This document shows, piece after piece, positions 24,990 through 37,068 of a stretch of DNA of 64,000 nucleotides. The stretch covers positions 23,639,521-23,703,520 of the forward strand of contig OX291544.1 of the NCBI GenBank assembly GCA_946406115.1, given 5' to 3'. Numbering within the stretch: position 1 is the stretch's first letter; the number at the start of each line of letters is the position of its first letter. The stretch is from Apoda limacodes. Taxonomy: Eukaryota; Arthropoda; Insecta; Lepidoptera; Limacodidae. The translations under genes were made by a program, and so were the position numbers. Under the pieces are notes generated by a model, which saw nothing but the letters and a program-made list of their open reading frames with translations, ran no database searches and was not told where the DNA came from.

Positions 24990-25690
24990 AAGGTGCCTAA
25001 ACTATTTTTGAAGTGAAAACTTCTTTAGCGACGTTGTGCACTTTTTTTGGTATGGGTAAAAAATGATAAACTCGCGTCAGGTCACGTGTCCTAATCGTGA
25101 AAATGCGTAAGACGGATGGAGAGTAGGCAGCTGGCGCGGCGCAGGAGAGGGAGTATCCCCCTCTCTTTCTACGGTGCGGCGAAAATGTATGCCTGCGCCC
25201 GCCTGTTTCGTTTAGGCGGCGCAGAGCGCTTGCGTGAATGGTCGTGTGTAACAAAAACATGTTACAGCGTGCTACGCGCATCCATGGATTGTGACAGCTG
25301 ATGGCTCGACCGTCTGTGTAGTGGCCATACTGCTGTGTATTCGTAATATTCGTGTATATAAAGTGTTTAAAATATGGAAATTGAACAAAGTGCATCTTTG
25401 TCTTTGTAAAATACGGAAACCGTAATGCCACGCCTATTTTAATTTTTATTTTTAGTATTCGCGATTATGAGTAGTACAGGGAGGTTGGATATGGAATTTT
25501 AATTCTATGACAGATTGCGATGTCAAATATACTACGTCAAAAAAGTAAATAAACAAACATTATTATTTCTTGACAATGTCAAAGACATGTCTTGTGACAT
25601 ATTTGAGTGTTAAGCGCGAATCGTGTGTAAAGGTTTTCACTTCTGCCGGCACTCCCGGCAACTCGTTCTTTTTTTTTATTCTATACAAAT
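24990..25690 (+). repeat. Unclassified dispersed element, copy A
   Basis: Shares its beginning ('acttctttagc', 'gcactttttttgg.atgggtaaaaaatgataaactcg') and its end ('cgattatgagtagtacaggg', 'aggttggatatgg', 'cacttctgccggcactcccgg' followed by a T run) with the element at 45236-47045. The middle (25085-25300) is GC-rich and unique to this copy. Open frames across the middle on both strands are not conserved in copy B, so I do not call them genes. Confidence 0.6.
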
Positions 25691-26293
25691 ACTAGATAAA
25701 GGTGCACTTAATTCCGTTACAAAAGAAATTATCGCTATTTACCTATAATTTAACCTTAAATAACCTCATTTTCTTGTTTTTAACCGATAACACCCTTAAT
25801 TAATCATTAAAATATTAATCATAACCCTCACAATAGAAATAAGTAGGGAATAATCACGCTGTATATCTTCATATCTATCGATCTACAATTTAATATAGGT
25901 ATAACATTTTCGTCAATTTACATTTATAAGTATTCATTTTGTAAAACATTAAATACAATGTAAATTTTATATCTACTTAGAGTCGGTCATTGTTCCCATG
26001 ACCCTTTGTTTAATTAAAGGCCGCACGTTAATATCTTTACCATCCTGTTTATAACTTATAGGTATGTATCTTTTTTTATCCAACGTTCATTGTGTTGGAA
26101 GTTTATTTTGTTATGTTAACTGTAATTATTCCGTGTTTATAATGTTCGAACAAAACATAAATTCAAAAAGGGGCCCAAGTTTAACATATATTTGTCAGTT
26201 TCGTCGTAAATAGAGTTGGAGTCTAAATAAACCCCAAGTTCAGTGAAATATCTTCAAACCAATTTACGTACGAGGATATAAAAAAATACTTAC
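25691..26293. other. Noncoding stretch immediately downstream of the candidate first exon
   Basis: AT-rich. Begins, on the minus strand, with the strong donor gtaagt at 26293-26288. No repeat recognised. Confidence 0.5.
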
Positions 26294-26495
26294 TACTGGA
26301 GTCAATTAGATTCGGACTTAAACAACGTAGTGCCGCTGCCTAAAAATTCATTTCATTGATCAGTCAGAGCATTTGATTAATCCGACAACGTCGAGACAGT
26401 GATGGCGCCGCGACAAAATGTATGACTGGCTGAACAGCATCTAACTAGCTTTATGTGACAGGATAGGCAGGTCTTGTGCTGGCGCTCCCTGTCTC
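26294..26495 (-). other. Candidate untranslated first exon
   Basis: Reading minus: a TATAAAAA box (26527-26520) is followed about 30 bases later by GC-richer sequence that runs to the consensus donor CCAGTA/gtaagt at 26294/26293. The segment carries only short upstream frames (one ATG frame of 26 codons, one of 2) and no long frame, as expected for a 5' UTR. It is the nearest well-formed donor found on the minus strand with a promoter, and the first coding exon of the chitin-binding gene (5502-5568) begins at an acceptor, so the two may splice across about 20.7 kb. This is inference: no transcript evidence is available. Confidence 0.38.
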
Positions 26496-26518
26496 GTCGC
26501 GTACCTTGCCTCAGATTG

Positions 26519-26530
26519 CTTTTTATAGAC
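26519..26530 (-). promoter_or_regulatory. Candidate TATA box
   Basis: The minus strand reads gtctataaaaag, a canonical TATAWAAR match. It lies about 30 bases before the start of the GC-rich candidate exon. No arthropod TCAGT initiator is visible at the expected place, which lowers certainty. Confidence 0.4.
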
Positions 26531-26579
26531 GCCTTCGATGGCCGACTGTATGAATGAAATGGTTAAGGCTGTGGTAGTA

Positions 26580-26618
26580 CTTAGTTTAGGATTCTGTAGC
26601 CGAGAATCCTAAACTAAG
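26580..26618. other. Perfect 16-bp hairpin upstream of the candidate promoter
   Basis: cttagtttaggattct (26580-26595) is exactly reverse-complemented at 26603-26618, with loop gtagccg. It sits 50-100 bases upstream of the TATA box. A related but imperfect arrangement ('taggattctgtagc' ... 'ggtagaatcct') occurs at 60980-61030, which suggests a short dispersed inverted repeat. Confidence 0.75.
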
Positions 26619-27214
26619 CCGAGCCCGACATGCTTTCGATTGGTTTTTTTCTGCCGAACTTGGCTTTCAGATTGGTGTATGCCTAGATTTATATAAGGTA
26701 ATTTTACTAAGTTTAAACAGTCAAATTTTTTATTACACATATATTATGCAACAGAGTCGTAGCAACTATATATGTATTTTTAATTTGAATAACATAAAAA
26801 ATAAACTTAATTATGAAGATTACAGATTTCTATATGATCTAATTTGTAATTGTAATGCATTATATATTGATTTTATTGCAATTAATTTCCTAAACTGACC
26901 TATTTTGTAATAAATTGAATGTTAAAGATAAATCCAATCTTGTAAAATCTGCAATTCATTTAATGTCATGAATAAGTGAATAAGTTGAAACTTGAAATAT
27001 TGAAGGTAATGGTTAGATACTCGTTAGTACCTATTTTTAGTTTGCAAATTTTATATCTAAATTAAATAAACTAATAAATGATTATTACATGAAATTGTTG
27101 GCAATATGTTCAATTGCAATTGCACTTAAAAATTTGACGACATTAAAGACTAGAATCGAGTTTGATCCATAGGGCAATGGTAAGTCCTTTTAATTTCATT
27201 TTAATGGATTTTAT
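26619..27214. other. Noncoding stretch
   Basis: AT-rich. Nothing recognised. Confidence 0.55.
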
Positions 27215-27470
27215 CATAATGAATCAGTGGTGGGTCACCTTGCATACTGAGAGGCAGTGGTTTGAGCCCGGCGTAAACCGATGAGTATTTTTCTGAATTT
27301 CTTAAGTACATTGATTATATATTAACTCCACTGGATTTACTATTAAGGATAACATCGTATAAGGAAACCTGCATTTGTCAAAAAAAGACGAATGCGAAGT
27401 CCACAATCCCACAGGCCTACATGTGGACTTATGCCCCTAATTAAGCAAATATGAGGCTGAGTAAGGAAAT
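27215..27470 (+). mobile_element. tRNA-derived SINE, 'aacatcgt..aggaaacctgcat' family
   Basis: A B-box-like ggtttgagcccgg (27250) is followed by 'gatgagtatttttctgaatt', 'ggataacatcgtataaggaa', 'acctgcatttgtcaaaaaa' and 'gcccctaatt'. It aligns through its length to 58025-58300. The core is the common lepidopteran SINE motif. Confidence 0.72.
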
Positions 27471-27634
27471 ATTTTATCACGTTTCTCAACTTAGTTACAA
27501 GTTTGATCTTCGTCCTGTACTTACGTAGAAGATAATAAACAAAAGGAGTCACTAAATTCTTATTGTACGTAGGTACTCTGGCTTGCAAAATCTTGCAATA
27601 AACGCAGTAAAATATAACACTTATGTGCTGCATT

Positions 27635-27790
27635 GACGACGGCCGAGTGACGCAAGTGGTACGTTTTACGTTGGAGTGACATGTTATAGGTCTGGTGTTT
27701 AATTTTCGGTATCACAACCATGTTAAAGTGTGTTGATTATAAAATGGTCTCGAGTCTGGTATGTGCCCGTACCGGCGATAAAATATAAAG
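27635..27790 (+). repeat. SINE-like repeat, family with 'cggcgataaaa' end
   Basis: Starts with a tRNA-like 'gacggccgagtgacgcaagt' and ends 'gtgcccgtaccggcgataaa'. The terminal part resembles 13600-13740 and 29500-29640. Confidence 0.45.
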
Positions 27791-28960
27791 TTAAAGGAAA
27801 TATGATCGGTGAAACGTGAATGTTACGAACTTTGTTAACAGTTAAGAGGACTGTGATTTTTTGTACAAAGCAGAAATATTGCATAAAATTAAAAATATTT
27901 TGATTAAAACGTACATATCTAGTTTTTCATGATATCTAAACCATTTTCAAAAGTCATAAAAGTAGGAGAAGGATAAGGAACGTTATCGCATTTTGTATAA
28001 TAGCGTCGTCTCATTTCTGATCATCTGATGTATTCATAGAAGGTATTCCTTAGCACAATATTTCGTTTGGAAAAGTTATTTTAAGTTGCTTAAAAAGTAA
28101 TTAAATGCGTAAATATTCTCAAGAGAAGTTGCTCGTGCGGTACTTGCTATCGAATATTTTTTTTTAAACTTGCAACTATATAAAAAAGGGTCGTTCAATA
28201 TACTTGCGGGACTGTAATTGCAACTACTTTTGGCGTACAAATTTCCCGCATCTGTAATGATATGCATTATATTATTTTGAAACGTCACAGACTATTTTGA
28301 TTTACAGTAGAAGTTTAAACAAAGAATAACGTCAATAAATTGGACAAAAAATATTTTAGTAGTTATAATGAGGAAGTGCAATGATCTTCTAACTAAGTTA
28401 AGTAAGCAATTATTGTACGCAGTTACACATGTTATGCTATAATTTACCATTCGTGTAGTTATACTTGGAAAGCACATTGTCACGCGTTTCCTATTATGTA
28501 TTAAGTAATCATTATTATTATTAACTATCGATGGTACAGACAGTGTTGTTATATCATATGTTTTCGATTAAATAATTTAGTTATGAAAATGATATTGTAA
28601 AGACGTCATCCGTTGAGAGAGTATAGGGCAAACATTAAAAACTAGGAATCCCTCTTGTTTAGTTAGATTTTTTGGACACTTTAACTTCATTTTATTCAGA
28701 ATTTAACAGAAAAAAACATAGTCAACATTTCAAGCAGATTTTTTTTACCATTTTTGACGCTTTGGAAAACTTTCAAAGATATTTTCAAGTAGAGCTGCAT
28801 GAATTATACTTATACTTTAAAGCTGACACTATAATTACTGCAAGTTTAAAGCTTGTGTGTATCATTGTTTTATCGATAGAGCAAAAACAACGAGCTTTTT
28901 TGAGCTTGTTATTATTTGTTAGGTAAACACCAAATTTTAACACATATCCTCTGAAAATTT
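27791..28960. other. Noncoding stretch
   Basis: Includes a fragment of the 'caacttctcttgaga' element on the minus strand (28115-28150, cf. 54108-54600). Nothing else recognised. Short frames here lack motifs. Confidence 0.5.
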
Positions 28961-28969
28961 CCAGCTTCT

Positions 28970-29085
28970 GTAGGTAAAAACGGCCAAAAAGGAATAGCCC
29001 TTTATTGGTCGGACAGATGGACAGACAGGCGTAGGCTTAGTGATAGGGATCCATTGGAACCCAAGGTACGGAACCCTAAAAACAT
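28970..29085 (-). repeat. Terminal piece of the 'agggttccgtacc' element
   Basis: The plus strand ends 'ttggaacccaaggtacggaa' then 'ccctaaaaa', the reverse complement of the 37069 terminus. It is preceded by 'agacaggcgtaggcttagtgata', which recurs before the terminus at 40495-40570. Confidence 0.55.
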
Positions 29086-29499
29086 AATCGGTTTGAGGGA
29101 TGGTTTGTGAAAATTTCCTACAGAAATATTTCTTAAAATAATTTTAAACTCTAATACAACATCACTCTTGACGTTCAATTTAATTTAAAATAAGTAAGTC
29201 TTGTGATTTTCATGATTATCTGTTGCAAATAAAATACTAATAAAGAGCTTGTAGGAGCAATCTAAGCATAGTTAGTTTTCCGTTATTATATTAGGCTATA
29301 TCTCGCAATTCACTTGACTATAGTTATTTGTTTAATATCAATGTGTCTACAAGTAATTTATTCTGACCTAAGTACTTCTATCATACATATAAAATTCTGT
29401 CCTAGGTCTTTCATTTTGTCGCTTATTACTTCAAAGCTGGTAATATACAACGCATGGGTCCTGTAGTATGGGACATTTAAAACCCCAACTTAGTCTTAA

Positions 29500-29640
29500 T
29501 ACACTGCACTACACAGTTTTGCACCGATAGGTTCATCCTCTGTCACGCAGGACTAAAGTGGTCAGTTAAATGTGGCTGTCTCTCATATTGTCATGTGGGT
29601 TTGTATCCGGCCACTGGTACTGGGAATAAAAGCGGTGAAT
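29500..29640 (+). repeat. SINE-like repeat, same family as 13600-13740
   Basis: Shares 'gtcacgcaggactaaa', 'gtggctgtctctcatattgt' and 'ctgggaataaaagcggt' in the same order and orientation. Confidence 0.55.
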
Positions 29641-29676
29641 CCATAATTTTCATACTTCTATCAAATATGTTTATGG

Positions 29677-29780
29677 TCGCGAGTGATACACCTGGTGTTG
29701 CAAGCGTCCATAGGCTACGGTGACCGCTTACCATCAGGCGGACTGTAAGTTCGTTTGCCACCTTAGTGGTATAAAAAAAA
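29677..29780 (+). mobile_element. 3'-end scrap of the younger LINE family
   Basis: 'gcgagtgatacacctggtgt' through 'accatcaggcggactgtaag' to 'agtggtataaaaaaaa' matches the last ~30 codon positions, 3' UTR and poly-A of the element at 21284-23885. Severe 5' truncation is typical of target-primed insertion. Confidence 0.85.
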
Positions 29781-31879
29781 TCACAATAGACAAACAAATC
29801 AAAAATATTTCATAGAAAAAGCATAATTTTGAAAAACTGTCTCTGTCTATTTTTTAACCCAATTTGACGATGTTTTAATTTGTTATCCTCAATTTAATTT
29901 ATTTTTTCTAAAATGTTGAAAGATATTTTGTTGTATAATGTGTGTTAAATTTTATTTCTGTAGTTTCTGAATAAAATGATTAGGTATGACATACGGTACG
30001 GACGAACGGACGGATATGGCAAAAATATTTGAGGAGACGTAAGTTTAAATGCAGATCTCTAAAATTACCGATATTCACAAGATATTCACCCATTTGTGCC
30101 ATGAAAATATTTAAAAAACAATTTGTGCACCAGGTTGATAGATAGTTATTTGGTATTTATTACATTTATGATTGATACATCATGTATTGATGCGATCTCC
30201 ACGTGGGTACTCCATGACGTTGGCTAAGGGTCCGGTTACTCAATCTTTAAGCCCACCTGCTGTTAACCGTAAATTTCAAGGCCAAAGTTACTTGTAATAT
30301 CATGCAACACTATGGGCATACATAGGTCATGGAACCTTATTATGAAACTGTTATTAATTCTAATAATAATCTAATAATATAAATGCAAAAGTTTGTGATA
30401 TATTTATGTTTGTTGTATGTACAAAGCGCGATAGTTTAAATAGTTTGTGGTATAAGTATTATCACTCAGTGGTCTAACGAATTCTAGGTAGAGTAAGAAT
30501 CAAAAGAGGTATCCTTTTACATAGTTGGAATTTGAGCTTGCTTTTTTTGGTATTCTCCGAAAGTAGAAAACTGTCTTGGTTCGCGTTGCAGCTGTTTTCA
30601 AGTTCTTTTTAATTCAGCAGTTTTATACGGCAGTTTTTACGTTAGGGTTAGGGTATAACTAAAGTTTTTAGTGTTTAAACATAGTTTTAACTATCGTGCC
30701 TATGAGTTTTTACCTAAGTAAATAATATTTCATTACACTTACTCGTAAACAGCGTCATTACGTGCCGGCAAAGCGGGTGTAGATGCCTTAATTACTCTAA
30801 CGGGTTTTTTCTTTGTTAATTTTATTTTCTCAAAGCGCGTGTTCATCAAACCTACGGGCGGTAATGACGCGCCTATTCTATCAAGGAGCGGGGGCACGTT
30901 GTAACAGGGGTAAGAAGTTACACGCCTTTTTTTACCGGGATTTTAAATTCTTTGATGGATATAATTGGACTCATTTGTTTTCCTATAATTTCGTGCAAAA
31001 CATAAAAATGGTGACCCGCTAAGCGCCAAGCTGCTAGGTTTTATGCATGTGTCTCGATTTCAACTAAGTAAGTAAAAAAATGCTTTATTACATTTTTGAT
31101 TCCTGATGTCTATATTTTTTATTTTGTGTTTTTATGTAAGATTTAAAAAAGTTCCTGCCAAAGTTATGTTATTTTTCTACAAGAAAAATCCTTAATAATT
31201 ACGATATAGATATTATAAATAGGTACCCATAAATGTTACAAGTCTGTTTAAAGTGGTCTCTTTTGTTTATAACGTTTTGAAAAAGATTTACTATTAATGA
31301 TTTTGTTTATTTATATACCGCAACATCGTGCTCCGAAGATGTAACAACTAGCCCCAAATCAGTTGTAAGTTGTAATAATCAACTTTTTTTGGTGAAAGTG
31401 TACATTGTGAAAAAATTACATAAATTTAAATCATATATTAATAGCTGAATAGACATACTAACGATAAAAAACAATCAAACGTATAAATTATTTGATAGCT
31501 TTTGTCATATTGACAATTATCTAAAAATTCCTCCCCTATGTATAAAAGTTGTACCTACTGATACTCAAAATATGTTTTGTATGTTAAAGTTTAAGTATGT
31601 TTTAACTTCAACGATTGAAAAATTTCTGCATATTTTGTCTATGTATAAAATGTATCTTAAGAGTGACAGAGCACTTAAAAATGCAAATTGTTTTGTTTTT
31701 GCAGGAGATACACAACGTTACGGTTGAGCGGTCGCACGCGATATTGTCGCGTTGCAATTAAAAGGATCGAATAGCTTCCGTCCATCGCTAACTGTGGAGT
31801 AGGTACATTCAACTCAATAATTTAGTGCAACCAAACAAAAATCTGTATACAGTAACTTTCAAGTTAGTTTAACTGAAAA
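29781..31879. other. Noncoding stretch
   Basis: A possible Lep1-type 5' start at 30370-30430 ('aatataaatgcaaaagtttg') and GC-richer sequence at 30760-30930. Two TTAGGG units at 30645 are too few to be telomeric. Nothing else recognised. Confidence 0.5.
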
Positions 31880-32303
31880 GAAGGAAATTTTTTGTATGTC
31901 CACCGATTTCTCCGTTGATTGTGAACCGATTTTAAAAATTCTTCGTTCCTGAGGTGGTTTCATATTAATAAAGTGAATTTAAAACTTAAACTTTCGGAGA
32001 AAATAAATAGTTGATTTTAATTTTGAACTGGTGAAACGCGCCTTTTATTTTGATGATTGTATAAAATTTTGTTACAAGCCTGGATGTTTTTAGTGTACGA
32101 AAAAAAAAAGCAATTCGTCACTCGAAAGCAAAAATAAAAACTTTTTACAAAACAAAAAAACCGGCTTTAAAAAGATGCACTAAAAAGGTTAATAATCACT
32201 TGTTGCCAAAAATGTGTTCTGAATAACCGTTTGAAGTTGGTGTCATGACAAGTAATTATTTTTACCTTTTTAGTGCATCTTTTTGAAGCCGGTTATTTTT
32301 TTT
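31880..32303. mobile_element. Dispersed element ending in 'accggctt' inverted repeats, copy 1
   Basis: The arms 32154-32195 (ccggctttaaaaagatgcac..taaaaaggt) and 32254-32303 are near-perfect inverted repeats around a ~60-bp centre. The upstream part (31880-32150: 'tgatgattgtataaaatttt', 'gtttttagtgtacgaaaaa') aligns to 43290-43560. I recognise the 'aaccggcttcaaaaa' terminus as widespread in Lepidoptera but do not assign a superfamily. Confidence 0.65.
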
Positions 32304-32844
32304 TGGTAAAACGATTTTATTTTTTTGTTGCTAAACTGGAATGTAAGTATAAACAAAGTAGTCTTAAACAGTGATTAAGTTTGATTTATAAATACAATAA
32401 ATTGTAAAAACGATTAAGCACTTATGGTTGTAGATTTTAAGAATACTTCTTTATTATAATATTTTTATTAAATGTAATTAAGGATTGGTTCCAAAAGAGT
32501 AAAGCACCACTTAAATTTGAATTTAATAAATATATTTTATATACAGAAGTGTTCATGTTTATTTTAATTGTGCAGGTTTTAGAATCATAAATCTGTTTAA
32601 AATTTTCAAACTCGTTTATCTAATGTATTCTTATACAATTGGAATTTGATGTAGTTAGATAAAAAACCAGTTAAGTCTCCAGGGCGAATGTTCTTCAAGT
32701 AAAATACTTTCTAACGAATAAAACGTGGTTTTTTATGATTTTTAAACAAATATTCACGAAATAAAATTAAATGATTACAATTTTCAAGACCAAAATATCT
32801 AGTCGCATTTTAAAATAGAATAATTTCCTCGTTACTTGTTCAAA
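32304..32844. other. Noncoding stretch
   Basis: AT-rich, nothing recognised. Confidence 0.55.
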
Positions 32845-33185
32845 TATAAAAGGAAGTTGAGGGCCGTTATAAAAAAGTTGACAAATCGCTTCTGTGTCAC
32901 ATTAGTAAATCGGTGATTAAATTAGGTACCTATGTAAAGTGTTGACCTCTAGTTAAACGTATCGTCAACCTAAAGTAGAGGTTTTCTGCTTATAAAATCA
33001 AATATCAACAAAAACTAAAAATAAATACGATTAAAATTAATAAAAAGAAGTTGAGGGCTGTGATAAGAAGGTTGACTAACCGCTTCTGTGTCGTATTAAT
33101 AAATCGATGAAATTTTAGTAATGAATTATGTAAAGTCTTGAGTTCTAGTAAAACGTATCGTCAAACTAAAGTAGAGAAAGGTACA
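32845..33185 (+). repeat. Diverged tandem duplication, unit about 196 bp
   Basis: 'gaagttgagggccgttataa', 'cgcttctgtgtcacattagt' and 'aaacgtatcgtcaacctaaa' at 32850-32985 recur in order at 33046-33178. Divergence suggests an old duplication. Confidence 0.65.
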
Positions 33186-34754
33186 TAACCGATCAGCCAA
33201 AGTCCTTACAAATCTGCATGCTTGGGCTAATAATGTTATGCAAGAGGTTAAGTAACCGCAACCTTATCTGATCCAGTAGAAGAAGCCCAAATGATGCAAG
33301 TACCTATCTAATTATTTTCATGAATGCTCACCTGCTCCGTGACAGTAAAATAACATAGTATAAATGTAGCCACGAATAATTTCAACAATTTCACTTTGAA
33401 ACGGTACGACTATAAATGCTACCGGCAGAATTACTGAATAATTGGATATACTACCGACTGAATAAATGCTTGAGATTAACAAAACTACTTTTTCAGGTTT
33501 CGGTTTGTGCATTTCGAAAGACACATGTGGCACTCGATGCGTTTCAGACAGCAAAAACGTAACTATTATGCTTATAACAATACAATACCAACAATGGCGA
33601 AAGCAAGATGAATTCGAAATCTAACATTTGAAAATGCACAATGATTAGCGTACAGTGTTGTACAATACAGATCAAAAATCAAGTATCTTTTGATTTATTG
33701 AGCATAGATAATATATAACCTGTGATTATATTTCGTCAATATATGGAAGATAGGATTTGCTGAATGATAGAGTAGTTTTCAAAAATAGTTGTTACCACTA
33801 ACTTTCGTCTATCGGTAACGACATGAGAAGTTAAGCTACGTCAGCCGTGGTCAGTAATTGCATGGGTGATCGCATAGAGGCACGTTCATCTTAGCTTTTA
33901 TAGTGCTTCGACTTTAAACCGTTGGTACGTCAACGATTGTTGTCATATGACAGCAGTCGTTAAGTCAAGCCAGAGGCCCTATAGCTTGAAGTTACTGATA
34001 TTTGAGTGGCCACTAGATCGACAACGTCTACCAATGTAGCAGTAGACTATGGCTTTAGCCTTTTATCTCTAAAAAAGAAGCTTGTGCTCGTGTAGTGACG
34101 ACGATAAATGGCTGAATGGCTAAAGCAACCAGAATAGAAGTAAATTATCGTAGGCACTAAAACCAGGGCCTAATATGTTAAACTCTGTTTGCTATTTTAG
34201 AGCACATCAAACATTTTCGGATTTATATATGAGAATTTTGGAACGAAAGTCTTATTCGAATATAATAAGTACATAAATAACAATAGAATTAGCAAAATTT
34301 CATAATGAATAACAAATTATTGCTTTTTTTGGTTTTAATAGGTCCATATCATGAATATTAAACAGCCTTTAGTAAATGTCATATACGCATATCAATATCA
34401 GTATGTATGGATGGAAGAATAAAACTATTGGCTATGCGATGTAGCAATAGTAATTTTGTATATATTCAAAAATATGTAGAAATCTAACGACATTTAAAAT
34501 TATGGTCTCAGTGTCAAGTTTAAATTTAAATAGCTACGTATATTTTTGACGTGAATTTTATGCAACGTCTTTGGGCTTTCCCACCCGGGGATTATTTACA
34601 AAAAGTTGCGACACGAAAGTTATGTACTTTGGGCGCCTTAGATCTCAAAAAAAGATTGTACTTTCGACTTCTGAAATCGAAATACTTAAAAGTAGTACTT
34701 AAGGACCTTAAAAAAGAGTTCTTGCAAGAAATGTTTAAAATAGATTCTTCGATT
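33186..34754. other. Noncoding stretch with a degraded repeat
   Basis: 33900-34000 shares 'gcagtcgttaagtcaagccaga' with 56700-56740. Short frames (for example 33318-33554 minus and 34551-34805 plus) have no recognisable motif and are not called genes. Confidence 0.45.
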
Positions 34755-35062
34755 CGAAGCGCCTCTCAGCGTGCTTCATACAAACGAATTTCTCACTTAT
34801 TTTAAGCAATTCCTGATTAAATACCACGAAATTTTGAAGTCACGTTCTTGTTATAAATATCTAAGTCTGCAGTGTGCCAGTTTTTCATTCTAGTTTTTCA
34901 TACAAATGGTTTCAAAAAGATTTCTAGTTAATAAAATCATTTTACAAGAATGAGGTATTTGGCTTGGGATTATACTAATAAATCTCACAGTGATTGATCA
35001 GTAAATGTGAAAATCAAATAAGGAATTCATTTGTATGAAGCCCGCTGCGATGCGCCGCGAAT
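34755..35062. mobile_element. MITE with 'gcgcc..gtgcttcatacaaacg' inverted ends
   Basis: Left arm 34758-34797 (gcgcctctcagcgtgcttca, tacaaacgaatttctcac) pairs with right arm 35022-35062 (ggaattcatttgtatgaagc, ccgctgcgatgcgccgcg). One end plus adjacent interior also occurs at 1418-1545. No coding capacity. Confidence 0.65.
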
Positions 35063-36340
35063 CGTATCCTCTTAATTCCCGAACTGTGAAAGTGCTGTTG
35101 GATCGAAGTCGCTGCCATCGATTGGCAAAGAAGATTTTTAAATCAAACCATACATTTCTACTACCATTATTTTTGACACGACTAAATATCCAGTTTCGAA
35201 AAATATGTCAATAACGATATTTTTTCCATACATTTACGCAACTAACTACTTTTTCATAACGATAACACTTTATTTGACTCGGGTCGAAAAGTCCCGTATA
35301 ATACTTGTATGTACCCGAATTACTCCGAAGCCTATGTACGTGTGTGTATGTCTGTCGGTTTGCTTAATTCTCTTTAATTTGGCAGGATAAGTCCATCAAT
35401 TTGTAATGGGTCAGCGTTGTGGTCCTCTAACCGTTTTCGTAGGAAGACAGCCACTATCTCCTGTCCTAATTCTAATAAGTCGTAACTTTTCAACCAATTA
35501 CTATTCAATAGATTATTATTTTAGTAGTTCAAAATATTGATTGATTCATCGATACATTTAAGCAATTATAAAATACCTATCAAATTTATGAGAAAGAAAT
35601 CCAAATGACTCACCGGATTCAAAATAAGTCAGCTGTGGGTGCTTCGGAGTGTGTAAGTATTGGCTGCAAATAACATTGTTGCAAGTCAAGGCCTGCTGTC
35701 TTTCTGTCTTCCTACCGCCAAGGCTATATTTCCATTATAAGTTTGAAGATTGTTAGATAAACTTCAATATGTTGTCGTAGGAAGATTTAATATAAACTCT
35801 TAATGCTATTTCATATTGAAACATTCTTTGCATCTTATTATAAGTATGTAACACAAATTATTTGACATAAATAAAATAATGTAATATAATAATGCAATGT
35901 ATATACAAGTTTTGCAAGGCGTAAGTGTGAAAATTAATATATTTTTTAATTTGTTGTTAAGTGGTTTATGAAATAGATAGTAAATGAATATATAGTTGTG
36001 ACATTGATTAACTAATGGTAGTGGGCGTTAACATAAATTACAGCTCCTACAGATTATCTTTTATGACAAAGACTTAATAAAAAAGTTATTTCCCAATTCG
36101 CTGTAGTTATACGTGTTGTTAAAAAAAGAAGAGTGTATTTTGCTAATTCTTTAGACGTGAAGTTTGGTGAGACGAACTCGGTAAATTAACAACTGGAAAA
36201 TTCGCAAGTACGTTAAGTAACGCTTAAGCCAAAAAAAAACAAATTTAGATAGTTTTCGCATGTAGTTGTAAGGACCATCAACGTCCAACAAATTAAAGAG
36301 CCAGTAGTCCAATAAAATAATAATCCATTCTTGTGTTATC
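35063..36340. other. Noncoding stretch
   Basis: Nothing recognised. An isolated strong donor-like gtaagta on the plus strand at 35655 has no partner. Confidence 0.5.
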
Positions 36341-36344
36341 CGGA

Positions 36345-36515
36345 TACCTGACAACGGATACAAATATATAAATATTACTTTTTTTGTAAAAACAAATATA
36401 TCCTACATAAATATACCCAGACTCAAGACAAACACAAATGTTTATATCACATAAATGTTTGTCCAGTGCGGGAATCGAACCCACACACCCTACACTACCA
36501 ACTAGGCTGCGAGAC
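36345..36515 (-). mobile_element. tRNA-derived SINE, 'ggttcgattcccgcactgga' family, copy 1
   Basis: Minus strand: tRNA-like head with A-box-like 'gcctagttggtagtg' and B box ggttcgattcc. Then 'gcactggacaaacatttatg', 'ttgtcttgagtctgggtata' and a 3' end 'tatccggataacacaag'. I recognise the 'cctgagtctggg' body as a common lepidopteran SINE. It is not a functional tRNA: the acceptor stem does not pair. Confidence 0.75.
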
Positions 36516-37068
36516 AATTGATTCATTTTTGAAATCTTAAATTGCTAGAATAAAAAAAACATATCTATAGTCTGGAATAAAAACCTATGGTAGAGGTCAA
36601 TAGAAAAGGATCAAAGAAAATATTTTGTACAATAAAAAATATTTTCGCTACTAGAAAGTCTTTTTTACAAAAAGTCTAACGTTTCAAGACATCGCTAAGG
36701 CATAATACATACTTATACTTCTGACAAGTGATGCGGCCACTTCGGCGATGAAATTTACGCAACTTCGGACATACTTAGACCGCTTTTACTTGTAGGTACC
36801 TAGTGAACATAAACATCTGTTACGTAAAATTGTATCAAGTATTCCATCACGTTGCGAGATGCAATAATCACGAGTGCCTCACATTAAAGGTGATATATCT
36901 CAGAATGCCGGATTCCACACATAAAACATAAAGTTTATTCTTAACAACGTATTTAGTAGTTCATGTGTTTACTTAAAAAGTAAAAAAAATTAGGAGTAAG
37001 AATAAATACAAATCATTGAGTAGTGGGTTCCTTGCAGTAGCTAAACCACGGACACATATGTAGTAATT
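36516..37068. other. Noncoding stretch
   Basis: Nothing recognised. Confidence 0.55.

Noticed and set aside
25116..25431. Overlapping open frames on both strands in a GC-rich segment
   Set aside because: They lie within a dispersed element and are absent from its second copy. The openness follows from base composition.
30640..30660. Telomere-like TTAGGG units
   Set aside because: Only two units, and the insect telomeric unit is TTAGG. Chance sequence.
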